NCBI RefSeq assembly: GCF_039540375.1
Contig: NZ_BAABEX010000029.1
Span: forward strand, 1 to 64,000
Direction: 5' to 3'
Source: Acidovorax_G lacteus
GTDB taxonomy: Bacteria; Pseudomonadota; Gammaproteobacteria; Burkholderiales; Burkholderiaceae_C
Length of the DNA stretch: 64,000 nt
Shown: positions 1 to 9,533 of the stretch, one piece after another
Position numbering within the stretch: the first letter of the stretch is position 1
How the letters are laid out: the number at the start of each line of letters is the position of its first letter
Translations under genes and position numbers: made by a program
Notes under the pieces: model-generated
Told to the model about the DNA's origin: nothing
What the model saw: the letters and a program-made list of their open reading frames with translations, nothing else
Databases searched by the model: none

Positions 1-40
1 CGGATTCGCCGATCTGCTCGTAGCTTTTCTTGTTGATCAT
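1..40 (-). CDS. Possible 5' end of an unidentified protein, cut by window edge
   Basis: On the minus strand an ATG at 40 opens a frame that reads MINKKSYEQIGES to the window edge, and a GAGG box lies about 8 nt upstream, as expected of a ribosome binding site. Only 13 codons are visible, so no family can be named. It lies 68 bp downstream of the CBS-domain gene on the same strand and could be the next gene of that unit. The reading frame is also open upstream of the ATG, so the true start, and whether this is a gene at all, are uncertain. Confidence 0.35.
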   Translation of the reverse strand, partial: MINKKSYEQIGES

Positions 41-108
41 GATGGCCTCATTCTGGAAGGTGTTGCACTTCAGATTTGAGGGCGCCAAGCACGAGCAGCC
101 CAAAACCC

Positions 109-846
109 TCAGAGCCCCATGCCCTCCGGCGGCCCGCTCCACAAGTCCAGCGGCGGGTCTGCGGCCACGGCCCGCAGGATGTCGGTGCGTGAGATGAAGC
201 CCGCCAGCACGCCGGCCTCGTCGGTCACGGGCAGGCCGGGCAGGCCGGTGGACAGCAGCACCCCCGCCACCCGGCGCAGCGCGGTGTCGGCCGCCACGGT
301 GGGTACGGGCGAGACCATCACCTCGGACACCGGCCGCCGTGCGAGCGCAATGGCGTCCTTGATGGCCCCCGGTTCGGGCAGCAGGTCGAGCGGGGCCATG
401 TCGGCCCGCAGCAGCAGGCCCACCACGCGGCCCAGGGTGTCCACCACCGGGGCCTGGGCCACGCCGTGTTCGGCCAGCGTCTGCCAGGCGTCGTTCACGC
501 GGATGTCCGGGGGCACGCTCAGCCCGCCCGGGGTCATCACGTCCTGCACCCGCGACAGCGGCTCGCGCCGGGGCGCGGGGCCCGCAAGCGTCTGGGCGTA
601 GGCTTGTACGGCCCCCAGCACGCGGCGGCTGACGGGCACCGGGGCCGCGGGCTCGGCGCTGGCTCCGGGCGCGCTGCGGGGCGGCAGGCCCGGGGCGTGG
701 TGATAGGGCACTGGCGGGTCTTCCTCGGTGGCGCTGCGGGTGCGCAGCGCCTGCGGTCGGCCCGCGCGCCGCACGGGCGCGATCTTGTCGAGGTTTTCGG
801 GCCCGCCCCGGTACATCTGGCCCGAAGGGCCGAAGACAAAGAACAT
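109..846 (-). CDS. CBS-domain protein (tandem CBS pair)
   Basis: A 245-residue protein with a poorly conserved, proline/alanine-rich N-terminal half. The C-terminal half has two CBS motifs, at about residues 100-150 (beginning VQDVMTPGG) and 175-235 (VSEVMVSPVP, ending ISRTDILRAV). CBS pairs usually bind adenine nucleotides or S-adenosylmethionine and act as regulatory sensors; no catalytic domain is attached, so this is a stand-alone sensor. The start at 846 was preferred over upstream codons because AGGAGG sits 8 nt before the ATG. It is transcribed divergently from the dehydratase gene at 1029. Its partner protein cannot be told from the context. Confidence 0.85.
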   Translation of the reverse strand: MFFVFGPSGQMYRGGPENLDKIAPVRRAGRPQALRTRSATEEDPPVPYHHAPGLPPRSAPGASAEPAAPVPVSRRVLGAVQAYAQTLAGPAPRREPLSRVQDVMTPGGLSVPPDIRVNDAWQTLAEHGVAQAPVVDTLGRVVGLLLRADMAPLDLLPEPGAIKDAIALARRPVSEVMVSPVPTVAADTALRRVAGVLLSTGLPGLPVTDEAGVLAGFISRTDILRAVAADPPLDLWSGPPEGMGL

Positions 847-1028
847 GGCTGCGCCTCCTGATGGGGCCCGGCGGCCCGCTGTGCGTGTGTGGGGCGATGG
901 TAGCGGCAGCCTGCATGCGCGGCCAGCGCCTACACTGCACACGCTCGCGTGCGGGCGTGCCTCCTGTTGTCGTCGGGGCGCGGGTGCGCTGGGCCGTTGC
1001 GCTGCGATTGTTTGCCAAGCTTGTTGCC

Positions 1029-1985
1029 ATGACCCTCCAGATTCCAGACCGTACTCTCATCGCCCAGGCCCACCAGCGGCTGCAGGCGCAGCCCGGCTTT
1101 TTGCGTACCACCCCGCTGATGGCATTGCCGGGCGCCTTGCTGGGCGCTCCGGGCTGTGAGGTGTGGCTGAAGCTCGAGCACACGCAGGTGGGCGGCAGCT
1201 TCAAGGCGCGGGGCATGCTGTACCGCCTGCTTGCGCAGCAGCCGCTGCCGGCCAGCGGGGTCATCGTGGCCTCGGGCGGCAACGCGGGCATTGCCACGGC
1301 AGCGGCCGCGCGCGCCCTGGGCGTGCGCTGCGAGGTGTTCGTGCCCGAGGTCTCGCCCGAGGCCAAGCGCGCGCGCCTGCGGGCCCTGGGGGCTGAGGTG
1401 GTGGTGACGGGCGCGGTGTACGCCGATGCGCTGGCCGCCTGCCTGGAGCGCCAGCGCGCCACGGGTGCCTTGCTCACCCACGCCTACGACCAGACCGAGG
1501 TGGTAGCGGGCGCGGGCACGCTGGCGCTTGAATGCGAAGCCCAGGCGGGCTTCTTGCCGGACCAGTGGCTCGTCAGCGTTGGCGGCGGCGGGTTGATTGG
1601 TGGCGTGGCCGCCTGGGTGGACAGCCGCGCCCAGGTGGTGGCGCTGGAGCCCGAGGGCGCGCCCACCTTGCACGCTGCGCGCGCTGCGGGCGCACCGGTG
1701 GATGTGGCCGTGGGTGGCATCGCGGCCGATTCGCTGGGCGCACGCCGCATCGGCGACATTGCCTGGGCCGTGGCACAACAGCACGTGCACGCCAGCGTGC
1801 TGCTCAGCGATGCTGCCATCCGCCACGCCCAGCGCTGGCTGTGGAGCGAGTTGCACCTGGCTGTGGAGCCTGCCGCAGCGCTGGGCGTGGCCGCGCTGCA
1901 GACCGGGGCCGTGCGCCCGGCACAGGGGCAGCGTGTGCTGCTGGTGCTGTGCGGGGCCAATTGCGATCCCGCCAGCCTGGCCTGA
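1029..1985 (+). CDS. Threonine/serine dehydratase-like PLP enzyme
   Basis: A 318-residue fold-type II PLP enzyme of the threonine/serine dehydratase group. The PLP lysine is K59 in the motif GGSFKARG, and a glycine-rich phosphate-binding loop (GGGGLIGG) lies near residue 185. The family deaminates L-threonine or L-serine to 2-oxobutyrate or pyruvate plus ammonia. There is no C-terminal ACT regulatory domain, so it resembles catabolic or orphan paralogues rather than biosynthetic IlvA. It reads toward serS with a gap of about 90 bp. The substrate, or a racemase activity as in related enzymes, cannot be decided from sequence. No strong Shine-Dalgarno precedes the chosen ATG, but conserved sequence begins shortly after it. 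Confidence 0.85.
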   Translation: MTLQIPDRTLIAQAHQRLQAQPGFLRTTPLMALPGALLGAPGCEVWLKLEHTQVGGSFKARGMLYRLLAQQPLPASGVIVASGGNAGIATAAAARALGVRCEVFVPEVSPEAKRARLRALGAEVVVTGAVYADALAACLERQRATGALLTHAYDQTEVVAGAGTLALECEAQAGFLPDQWLVSVGGGGLIGGVAAWVDSRAQVVALEPEGAPTLHAARAAGAPVDVAVGGIAADSLGARRIGDIAWAVAQQHVHASVLLSDAAIRHAQRWLWSELHLAVEPAAALGVAALQTGAVRPAQGQRVLLVLCGANCDPASLA

Positions 1986-2062
1986 GCACCGCCCCTGGCC
2001 GTCCAGACCGGCCGACGGAGTGCTGCGCCAACCCCTTGCAGGGTGCGTGCGGGGCGCTCTTC

Positions 2063-2068
2063 TAAAAT
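2063..2068 (+). promoter_or_regulatory. -10 box of serS, predicted leaderless transcript
   Basis: TAAAAT lies 8 nt before the serS ATG, so a transcript from it would start at or next to the start codon. No good -35 hexamer is visible at 16-18 bp upstream; a TTGCAG at 2036 is spaced too far (21 bp). No Shine-Dalgarno precedes serS, which fits. Confidence 0.45.
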
Positions 2069-2076
2069 CCCGCACC

Positions 2077-3393
<1,317 letters not shown>

Positions 3394-3422
3394 GCGTGGC
3401 AACCCCAGCCGGCCTGCGGACA

Positions 3423-3443
3423 CTGGCGTGCGCTGCACGCCAG
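3423..3443 (+). terminator. Perfect 9-bp hairpin after serS
   Basis: CTGGCGTGC and GCACGCCAG form a perfect 9-bp stem with a GCT loop, 30 nt after the serS stop. There is no T-tract after it, so it is not a classical intrinsic terminator; it may be a mRNA-end stabilising hairpin or a Rho-assisted terminator. Confidence 0.4.
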
Positions 3444-3487
3444 GCCCGTACCATCCGCGCTCATCCGTTGTTGTTGGATTGTCTTCC

Positions 3488-4084
3488 ATGCTTTTTCTGC
3501 GTCGCCCCTTGCTTGCCGCGTTGCTGACGGCTACCGTTGCTGTCCCAGCCCTGGCCCAGTCGTCCACCTGCCCGGCACCCGACAAGCCCGCGCGCGTCGC
3601 GCTTGAGAACGCCTCGTTCAATGTGGGCACCGACGGTGCCCCGGCCCAGTGGGTGGCCAAGGAGCACCGCGTGCGCGGCCACTACGAATTCGTCGCTGAC
3701 GACAAGGCGCCGCTTACCGCGCCGGCCAGTGCCCGCATCCGCCAGGTCAAGCCCGAAGACTTTGGCGTGCTGGATCAGACACTGAAAGTGGCTCCGTGCT
3801 GGCAGGGGCAGCGGGCCCGCTTGTCGGGTCATCTGCGTACCGAAGACGCCAACGGCGTGGGCGCAGGCTTGGTGATGCAGGCCGTCGGCCCCGATGGCGC
3901 CATCCAGACCTGGAACCATATGAACGACGCTCGTGTGCGGGGCACCCAGGGCTGGAAGCGCTACCAGATCGAACTGCCCATCCCCGCCAACGCTGAGCGC
4001 CTGCGCGTGGGTGTGATGCTGGAGGAGCAGGGCACGCTATGGGCCGACGACCTGGCGCTGGAGATCGTCACAGCTGCGCCCTGA
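3488..4084 (+). CDS. Exported protein of unknown function, possible beta-sandwich fold
   Basis: A 198-residue protein with a clear Sec signal peptide: basic MLFLRRP, a hydrophobic core and an AxA cleavage site (VPALAQ) near residues 19-21. The mature part contains alternating strands and an aromatic-rich segment near the C terminus (GWKRYQIELP, then WADDLALEIV), reminiscent of galactose-binding-like or carbohydrate-binding jelly-roll domains. Two cysteines in the mature part could form a disulfide. It probably acts in the periplasm. It lies between serS and a convergent gene and is likely a single-gene unit. I do not recognise a specific family. Confidence 0.75.
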   Translation: MLFLRRPLLAALLTATVAVPALAQSSTCPAPDKPARVALENASFNVGTDGAPAQWVAKEHRVRGHYEFVADDKAPLTAPASARIRQVKPEDFGVLDQTLKVAPCWQGQRARLSGHLRTEDANGVGAGLVMQAVGPDGAIQTWNHMNDARVRGTQGWKRYQIELPIPANAERLRVGVMLEEQGTLWADDLALEIVTAAP

Positions 4085-4102
4085 GCGGGGCCGCAGCCAC
4101 CA

Positions 4103-5371
4103 CTAAAAGCGCGTGGTGATCGCATCCACCACGTCGCCCGCCGCATTGACCACCGGCATCCAGCGCCACTTGTCGAAGGTGGTGCAGGGGTGCGACAGGC
4201 CCAGCACCACCCGGTCGCCCACGGCCGGGGGGGCGTCCTGGGCCGCCGGGTCGAAATGGAGGTACGCGTGCTGGTCGTTGAGCGCGCGAATCGTCCACGA
4301 GGCGGGTGCTTCCACGGCGTTGTGGGCGCCGCGCGGCAGGTGTCGTAAGGGCATCGGCATTTCGATGTCGTAGGAAATGTCCCGCCGCCCACAGGTCAGC
4401 AGCGCCAGACCCGGCTCGGGCACAGACTGCACGTGGGTCCATACCTCCAGCGCTGGCTGAAGGGAGTCTTGCAAGCCCTCGCGCTGTTCCACCTGCTGCA
4501 GCAGGCGGCGGTAGTGGCCGTGGTCGTGGGTGATGTAGCAGCCCGATCGCAACACGCCCTGCACCGGTCGGCGCAGCCCCTGCATCTGCAGCAACGGCAG
4601 CACCAGATCAAACACTGCGGAACCGCCAGCGCTCAGCATCACCGCACTGTCTTCCCACAGGTCGTGCGCGTCGGCCTCGCGCACCAGGGCCTGCGCGCGG
4701 CGTACCAGGTCGCTCACCGCAGCACTGTCGTGGGCGCTGTCGCAGCGTGCCAGGCCGCCTTCGTAGCATTCGACGCCGCCCAGTCGCACATGAGGCGACG
4801 CACGCAGCGCCTGCGCCAGGGCCATGGCTTGCTCGTGCGTGCGGCAACCCGTGCGCTGGCCAGCCACGCCCAGCTCCAGCAGCACGTCGAACACGCGCCC
4901 CTGGCCTTCGCGTTCGGCCCACTCCTCCACCAGCGCCAGCTGTGCATGTGAATCCACAAGGAACCACAACCGCAGGTCGTTGCGCGCACGCAGCAGGGCG
5001 TCCAGCAGGCGAAAGTCGGCATCGGCGACCACCTGATTGGCGATGATGATGCGGCGCGCACCGGCCTCGACCCCGACGCTTGCCTGATAAGCGGTGGCAA
5101 ACGTTAGCCCCCACGCCCCTGCGGCAAGCTGGCGGGTAAACAGCTCGGGCGACATGGTGGTTTTGCCATGCGGTGCCAGCCACACGCCTTTGCGCCGGGC
5201 GTAGGCCTGCATCCACCGCAGGTTGTGGGCCAGTGCTTCCTCATGGAGCACGGCCAACGGCAGCGGCAGATCGCCGCGCAACAGGTTCCAGTCGTGGGGC
5301 GGGGCTTGCGGTGCAGGTGCGTGCAGGGCGGTGGCGGGCAGGCCTTTGGATGCAGGATGTGGCAGGGGCAC
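4103..5371 (-). CDS. DSD1-like / D-threonine aldolase-like PLP enzyme
   Basis: A 422-residue protein with an alanine-racemase-type N-terminal barrel and the C-terminal domain typical of D-serine dehydratase (eukaryotic DSD1 type) and D-threonine aldolase. The PLP lysine is K70 in APHGKTTMSP. A metal-binding pair, H394 and C396, lies in LSHPCTTFDKW, as in zinc-dependent DSD1 and Mn-dependent aldolases. The likely reaction is deamination of a D-amino acid or retro-aldol cleavage of a D-3-hydroxy amino acid; many relatives are annotated as amino acid deaminases. It is convergent with the exported protein gene and lies upstream of tRNA-Ser on the opposite strand. Exact substrate unknown. Confidence 0.8.
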   Translation of the reverse strand: MPLPHPASKGLPATALHAPAPQAPPHDWNLLRGDLPLPLAVLHEEALAHNLRWMQAYARRKGVWLAPHGKTTMSPELFTRQLAAGAWGLTFATAYQASVGVEAGARRIIIANQVVADADFRLLDALLRARNDLRLWFLVDSHAQLALVEEWAEREGQGRVFDVLLELGVAGQRTGCRTHEQAMALAQALRASPHVRLGGVECYEGGLARCDSAHDSAAVSDLVRRAQALVREADAHDLWEDSAVMLSAGGSAVFDLVLPLLQMQGLRRPVQGVLRSGCYITHDHGHYRRLLQQVEQREGLQDSLQPALEVWTHVQSVPEPGLALLTCGRRDISYDIEMPMPLRHLPRGAHNAVEAPASWTIRALNDQHAYLHFDPAAQDAPPAVGDRVVLGLSHPCTTFDKWRWMPVVNAAGDVVDAITTRF

Positions 5372-5449
5372 GGCGGGCTGTCCTCGTCGGAATCAAGGAC
5401 TTTGGAGCATACCGGGCCTTGGAGCCCCGGCCAGCGCGCAGTCGCAGCC

Positions 5450-5480
5450 TTGCGGATGCGTGGCGATTTGCTGCTACAAT
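5450..5480 (+). promoter_or_regulatory. Promoter of the tRNA-Ser gene
   Basis: An extended -10 (TGC then TACAAT, 5475-5480) lies 22 nt before the mature tRNA. A TTGCGG at 5450-5455 is a possible -35 box, though its 19-bp spacing is long. The extended -10 could compensate. Confidence 0.5.
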
Positions 5481-5502
5481 CGCAGGCTTCGACACGAATG
5501 CA

Positions 5503-5592
<90 letters not shown>

Positions 5593-5597
5593 AAACG

Positions 5598-5646
5598 AAA
5601 GCCGCTTTGCAAATGCCTCAGGGCCCTGCAAAGCGGCTTTTTCTTT
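5598..5646 (+). terminator. Intrinsic terminator of tRNA-Ser
   Basis: A 14-bp perfect inverted repeat (5598-5611 with 5627-5640; arms contain GCCGCTTTGC and GCAAAGCGGC) closes directly onto a T-rich tract, just 5 nt after the encoded CCA. This is a strong rho-independent terminator for the tRNA transcript. Confidence 0.9.
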
Positions 5647-5665
5647 GGGCCAGGCCGAAGCCCCA

Positions 5666-6031
5666 TCATGAGCTGCTGAAGCCCACCAACCATCGCGCGA
5701 AGCGCGCAAAGCCTTCTGCGCCCTCGGGCGCCAGCGTCCACCACCCGAGCGTGAGCGTGCTGCCGGCGCCGTGCACGGTCAGTTCCACATAGGCGCCATC
5801 ACACACTGGCGGGCTTTCGGGCCATGCCGGCACGCGGCACCTGCGCAATTGCGCCAGATGCCGTTCGACCTCCTGGGCGTCCACGGCCACACGCCGCCGG
5901 GCCGGCCGGGGCACCCACGGGCTACGTTCCACGACCACGGCTGCAAAACGCGGGCCTCGCTGTTCCAGCGTGACCGTGGTGCTGGAAGGGCCCATGCCAC
6001 AGGCCGGGGTCACGCGCAGCCGTGCCAGCAC
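5666..6031 (-). CDS. Small protein of unknown function
   Basis: A 121-residue product from a GTG start (6031), 34 bp downstream of the small lipoprotein gene on the same strand. No signal peptide or membrane segment is seen. The C-terminal half (DGAYVELTVHGAG, then LTLGWWTLAPEGAEGFARFARWL) looks like a folded domain with beta-strands and a terminal helix. The frame stays open upstream to a stop at 6097 with only CTG or GTG candidates, so the start is not certain. No family is recognised; pairing with the lipoprotein suggests a shared envelope-related transcript. Confidence 0.6.
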   Translation of the reverse strand: MLARLRVTPACGMGPSSTTVTLEQRGPRFAAVVVERSPWVPRPARRRVAVDAQEVERHLAQLRRCRVPAWPESPPVCDGAYVELTVHGAGSTLTLGWWTLAPEGAEGFARFARWLVGFSSS

Positions 6032-6065
6032 CCGCCGGGTGGGCGTTGCGCCTGGCTCGGCCGTG

Positions 6066-6338
6066 TCAGGGGCGGCGGTCAGGTGAGGCCTCGCTTACGC
6101 ATTCAAAGACGATGCGATGTCCTTCGTCGCGAAGCACACGAGGGAAGAGCCCGACCTTGCTGCACTGGCGTTGCGCCGTCGCGTGGGCTTGTGCCTGTTG
6201 ATTGCCGTACACCGGCACCGAGAACGTGCGGTCCTGGCCCGAGGCCATCGGGTAAGACGGGCGGCCGCTGGCGTTGCACGCGCTGAGCAGGGCGGCGGCG
6301 CCCAGCACAGCGGCCAGCAGGAAGGGGGAATGGGTCAT
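6066..6338 (-). CDS. Small lipoprotein of unknown function
   Basis: A 90-residue protein with a lipoprotein signal peptide: short N-region, hydrophobic core, and lipobox LLSAC with C21 as the lipidated residue. The mature domain (about 70 residues) has two further cysteines that could form a disulfide. AGGAGA sits 7 nt before the ATG at 6338. It should be anchored in the envelope after processing by LspA, whose gene is in this window at 48957. It lies about 50 bp downstream of the formylglycine-enzyme-like lipoprotein gene, probably cotranscribed. Function unknown. Confidence 0.75.
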   Translation of the reverse strand: MTHSPFLLAAVLGAAALLSACNASGRPSYPMASGQDRTFSVPVYGNQQAQAHATAQRQCSKVGLFPRVLRDEGHRIVFECVSEASPDRRP

Positions 6339-6388
6339 GGGGGTCTCCTCGACAGGCACTTGATGTGGGTCGATTGAGTGTACGGCGC

Positions 6389-7429
6389 TCACCGCGGTGT
6401 GCCCACGGGCGCTTCCAGCAGTAGCCGAAAGCCCACGAGCGGATAGCGTGTGGAGGGGCTGTTCCAGTTGCGAAAGCCGCAGCGCGCATAAAACGCCCAG
6501 GTGTGCCACGAGCCGCCGCGCCGCACGCGCACGCCGCCGTCGGACGGGCCTTGGGGGTCGGTTCGATCGGCCGTGGTGTAGGCATGGTCGTCGTGCCAGT
6601 CCTGCACCCATTCCCAGGCGTTGCCCACCATGTCGTGCAGGCCCCAGGCGTTCGCCGGGTAGCTGCCCACCGGGGCGGTAAAGGCATGGCCGTCGTCGCC
6701 GGGCACGGCATGTTGGCGCCAGCGGGGCCACAGCGGGGCTGCGCGCTGGTCAAACAGGTTGGCATGTGCGGCCAGTACGGTGGGGTCGTCGCCATGGGGG
6801 TAGCGGCTGCGTGTACGGGCCCGGCAGGCGTATTCCCACTCGGCTTCGGTCGGCAGGCGATAGCGCCGCCCTTCGGTAGCGCTCAACCAGCGCGCCATGG
6901 CCTGGGCGTCGTTCCAGCTGACGTTGACGACCGGATGCTGGTCTGTTTGCGCAAAACCCGGATTGCGCCACGAGTAGCGTGGCGACCGGCCTTCGAAGGC
7001 GTCGCCGCGTGGCGTGGTGGTAGGGTCGTAGTTGGGGTTGTAGCCATAGCCTCCGGTGCCATCGGCTTCCGATTCGGGCCGGTGTCCAGACTGTTCCAGA
7101 AAGCGGCGGAACTGGCCGACCGTGACCTCGTGCTGTCCGAGGTAAAAAGCGCTGCGGATGTGCACCGTGTGTGGGGGGCCTTCGTCCTGTAGCTGCGCAA
7201 AGCGGGCGGGTTCCAGGCTGGGGTAGTCGCGGGCCAGTGATTCGGCCGATTCAATGCCCCCCATGGTGAAGCTGCCGGCGGGTACTCGTACAAACACCAT
7301 ACCCAGCGTGTTCGTCCAGTGTTCCGGCGCGGGCGTGCCGGTGGGCCGTGTGGCTGCGCAACCCGCCAGCGCCCACGCCAGGCAGGCCACTCCCGCCGCA
7401 CGCCAGGACCGCTGAAAGCACAAGCGCAT
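6389..7429 (-). CDS. Formylglycine-generating-enzyme-like (SUMF1 fold) lipoprotein
   Basis: A 346-residue protein with a lipoprotein signal ending ALAGC, then a full FGE-sulfatase (SUMF1) domain: PAGSFTMGG, EVTVGQFRRFLEQSG, PVVNVSWNDAQAMARWLS, YRLPTEAEWEYACR, GLHDMVGNAWEWVQDW and a terminal RGGSW..GFRLLLE. True FGE enzymes oxidise a sulfatase cysteine and need two active-site cysteines shortly after the GGS motif. Here that stretch has no such pair: C317 aligns best with the structural RC position. It is therefore probably a non-FGE member, such as a binding or scaffold protein of the envelope. It lies 29 bp after trpS, with no good Shine-Dalgarno. Confidence 0.85.
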   Translation of the reverse strand: MRLCFQRSWRAAGVACLAWALAGCAATRPTGTPAPEHWTNTLGMVFVRVPAGSFTMGGIESAESLARDYPSLEPARFAQLQDEGPPHTVHIRSAFYLGQHEVTVGQFRRFLEQSGHRPESEADGTGGYGYNPNYDPTTTPRGDAFEGRSPRYSWRNPGFAQTDQHPVVNVSWNDAQAMARWLSATEGRRYRLPTEAEWEYACRARTRSRYPHGDDPTVLAAHANLFDQRAAPLWPRWRQHAVPGDDGHAFTAPVGSYPANAWGLHDMVGNAWEWVQDWHDDHAYTTADRTDPQGPSDGGVRVRRGGSWHTWAFYARCGFRNWNSPSTRYPLVGFRLLLEAPVGTPR

Positions 7430-7458
7430 GGCAAGTCTGAACGATGTGTGCGTGCAGC

Positions 7459-8760
7459 TCAGGCGGCTGCCGCGTCTCGCATGGTCTGCAGTGCGGCCTG
7501 CACATCGGTCAGCGATACGCCTTGGCCCAGCGCGAGGCTGGTGGCCATCTCGGCCAGTGCGGCAGGCTCCTGCTGCAGCCGCGCAATGGTCTGGCCAGCG
7601 GCTTTGGGCTGTGCGAAGGCACCGCTTTGCAGCAGCACCCGGCCATGGCTGTCCACCAGCTTGAAGTAAAAGGCACCATCGGCTTCGCGGTACTGCTTGA
7701 AGCTGGGAAGCGAGGGCTTGCCCGCTTTGGGCGCTGCGGCGGTGGCCGTCCCCTGGCCCAGGTGACGCAGTCCGACCGCACGGCGCAACTCGCGCACAAA
7801 AGGCGTGGCGGTCTTGCGGGCGCGGTCTGCCCCCGCCTGCAGCGTGTCTTCAATGCGCTGGGGATGTGCGATCAGGTCCTCATAGCGGGCGCGCAGCGGT
7901 GCCATGTCGCGCTCCACACGCTCGAACAGCGCCTGCTTCACGTCGCCCCAGGCCACACCGTCTGCGTAGGCGCGGCGCATCTGCTCGGTTTCCTCAGGCG
8001 TGGCGAAGGCCTGGTAGATCTGGAACAGCGCCGAGCCTTCGGTGTCTTTGGCTTCACGCGGGGCACGCGAGTCGGTGAGGATGCCGCCAATGAGCTTGCG
8101 CAAACTCTCCCGCGGCGAGAACAGCGGGATGGTGTTGTCGTAGCTCTTGCTCATCTTGCGGCCGTCCAGGCCCGGAAGAATGGCCACATGCTCGTCCACC
8201 GCCGCTTCCGGCAGCGTGAAGTGCTCGCCGTACAGATGGTTGAAGCTCGACGCGATGTCGCGCGCCATCTCGATGTGCTGCACTTGGTCGCGGCCCACCG
8301 GAACCTTGTGGGCATTGAAGATCAGGATGTCGGCCGCCATCAGCACCGGGTACATGAAAAGCCCGGCGGTCACGCCGTCGTCGGTCTCGCGCCCGGCAGC
8401 TGCGTTTTTGTCCTGTGCGGCCTTGTAGGCATGGGCGCGATTGAGCAAGCCCTTGCCAGTGACGCAGGTCAGCAGCCAGGTCAGTTCAGGAATCTCTGGA
8501 ATGTCGGATTGGCGGTAGAACGTGACATGTTCGGGATCGAGACCGCAGGCGAGCCAGCTGGCCGCAATCTCAAGGGTGGAACGCTGGATGCGTGCAGGGT
8601 CTTCACACTTGATGAGCGCGTGGTAGTCGGCCAGAAAGTAGAAGTTCTCAGTGCCTGCGCGGCGGCTGGCTTGCACGGTGGGGCGGATCGCGCCGACGTA
8701 GTTGCCCAGGTGAGGCGTGCCGGTGGTGGTGATACCGGTGAGAAATCGGGTGGTGCTCAT
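7459..8760 (-). CDS. trpS: Tryptophanyl-tRNA synthetase with C-terminal extension
   Basis: A 433-residue class I synthetase that charges tRNA-Trp. The HIGH-equivalent TGTPHLGN is at 13-20 and KMSKS at 202-206. The catalytic core and anticodon-binding part end near residue 335. A low-complexity linker (about 336-350) leads into an ~80-residue extension with a DUF1508/YegP-like pattern (PSFKQYREADGAFYFKLVD, then GRVLLQSGAF). Typical bacterial TrpS proteins are about 330-350 residues, so this is a long form. The ATG at 8760 matches the conserved MSTTRFLTG start; no clear Shine-Dalgarno. It belongs to the minus-strand run beginning at 11044. Confidence 0.96.
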   Translation of the reverse strand: MSTTRFLTGITTTGTPHLGNYVGAIRPTVQASRRAGTENFYFLADYHALIKCEDPARIQRSTLEIAASWLACGLDPEHVTFYRQSDIPEIPELTWLLTCVTGKGLLNRAHAYKAAQDKNAAAGRETDDGVTAGLFMYPVLMAADILIFNAHKVPVGRDQVQHIEMARDIASSFNHLYGEHFTLPEAAVDEHVAILPGLDGRKMSKSYDNTIPLFSPRESLRKLIGGILTDSRAPREAKDTEGSALFQIYQAFATPEETEQMRRAYADGVAWGDVKQALFERVERDMAPLRARYEDLIAHPQRIEDTLQAGADRARKTATPFVRELRRAVGLRHLGQGTATAAAPKAGKPSLPSFKQYREADGAFYFKLVDSHGRVLLQSGAFAQPKAAGQTIARLQQEPAALAEMATSLALGQGVSLTDVQAALQTMRDAAAA

Positions 8761-8814
8761 GAGATCAAGCAAAAAACGGTGCAGCGCGTGGTGCGCAGAT
8801 CGGTAGAGAGCGGC

Positions 8815-9483
8815 TCAACCCAGCAGCATGCGCAGCGGGGTGAGCAGCAGGCGGATGACTTCGTAGCCCACGCCCATCAGTGGGCGCAGCCACAGCGCGC
8901 CCACGACGCCTGCGATGACCAGGCCCATCACAATGAAAAAGCCATAGGGCTCGATGCGAGACACCCAGTACGCCTGTCGCCAGGGCAGCAGGCCCACCAG
9001 GATGCGACCGCCATCGAGTGGCGGCAACGGAAACAGGTTGAACGCCCACATCACCAGGTTGACCAGCACGCCGGCGCGGGCCATTTCCAGGAAGAAGCGT
9101 TCCTCCACTCCGACGCCCAGCAACACCAGCAGTAGCACGGCCCAGGCCACGGCCTGCACGAAGTTGGACGCCGGCCCCGCCAGCGCCACCCAGACCATGT
9201 CGCGCTTGGGATTGCGCAGGTTACCGAAGTTCACTGGCACCGGCTTCGCATAGCCGAACAGAAACGCGCCAGAGGTGGCGAAATACAGCAGCAGCGGCAT
9301 CAGGATGGTGCCGACCGGGTCGATGTGCTTGACCGGATTGAGCGTGATGCGTCCCATCATGGAGGCGGTGTGGTCGCCGAATTGGCGAGCCGCATAGCCA
9401 TGGGCGGCCTCGTGCACCGTGATGGCAAACAACACGGGCAGGGCGTAGATCAGAACGGTCTGGAAGATGTTGGCGAGGTCCAC
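8815..9483 (-). CDS. M50-family membrane metalloprotease (site-2 protease type)
   Basis: A 222-residue, highly hydrophobic protein with 5-6 membrane segments. The zinc-binding HEAAH motif is at 24-28, and the third ligand D157 lies in FPLPPLDGGR. It lacks PDZ domains, so it is the short, PDZ-free type of S2P/M50B protease rather than RseP. The family cleaves substrates inside the membrane; the physiological substrate here is unknown. The start is GTG at 9483. A GACAAT box at 9490-9495 (minus strand) lies 6 nt before it, suggesting an additional leaderless promoter inside the run. It is followed by trpS after 54 bp. Confidence 0.9.
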   Translation of the reverse strand: MDLANIFQTVLIYALPVLFAITVHEAAHGYAARQFGDHTASMMGRITLNPVKHIDPVGTILMPLLLYFATSGAFLFGYAKPVPVNFGNLRNPKRDMVWVALAGPASNFVQAVAWAVLLLVLLGVGVEERFFLEMARAGVLVNLVMWAFNLFPLPPLDGGRILVGLLPWRQAYWVSRIEPYGFFIVMGLVIAGVVGALWLRPLMGVGYEVIRLLLTPLRMLLG

Positions 9484-9533
9484 CGCGCCATTGTCTCAGA
9501 GCCGGGCGCAGGTCACCGGGCTGCGCGTCGGGG

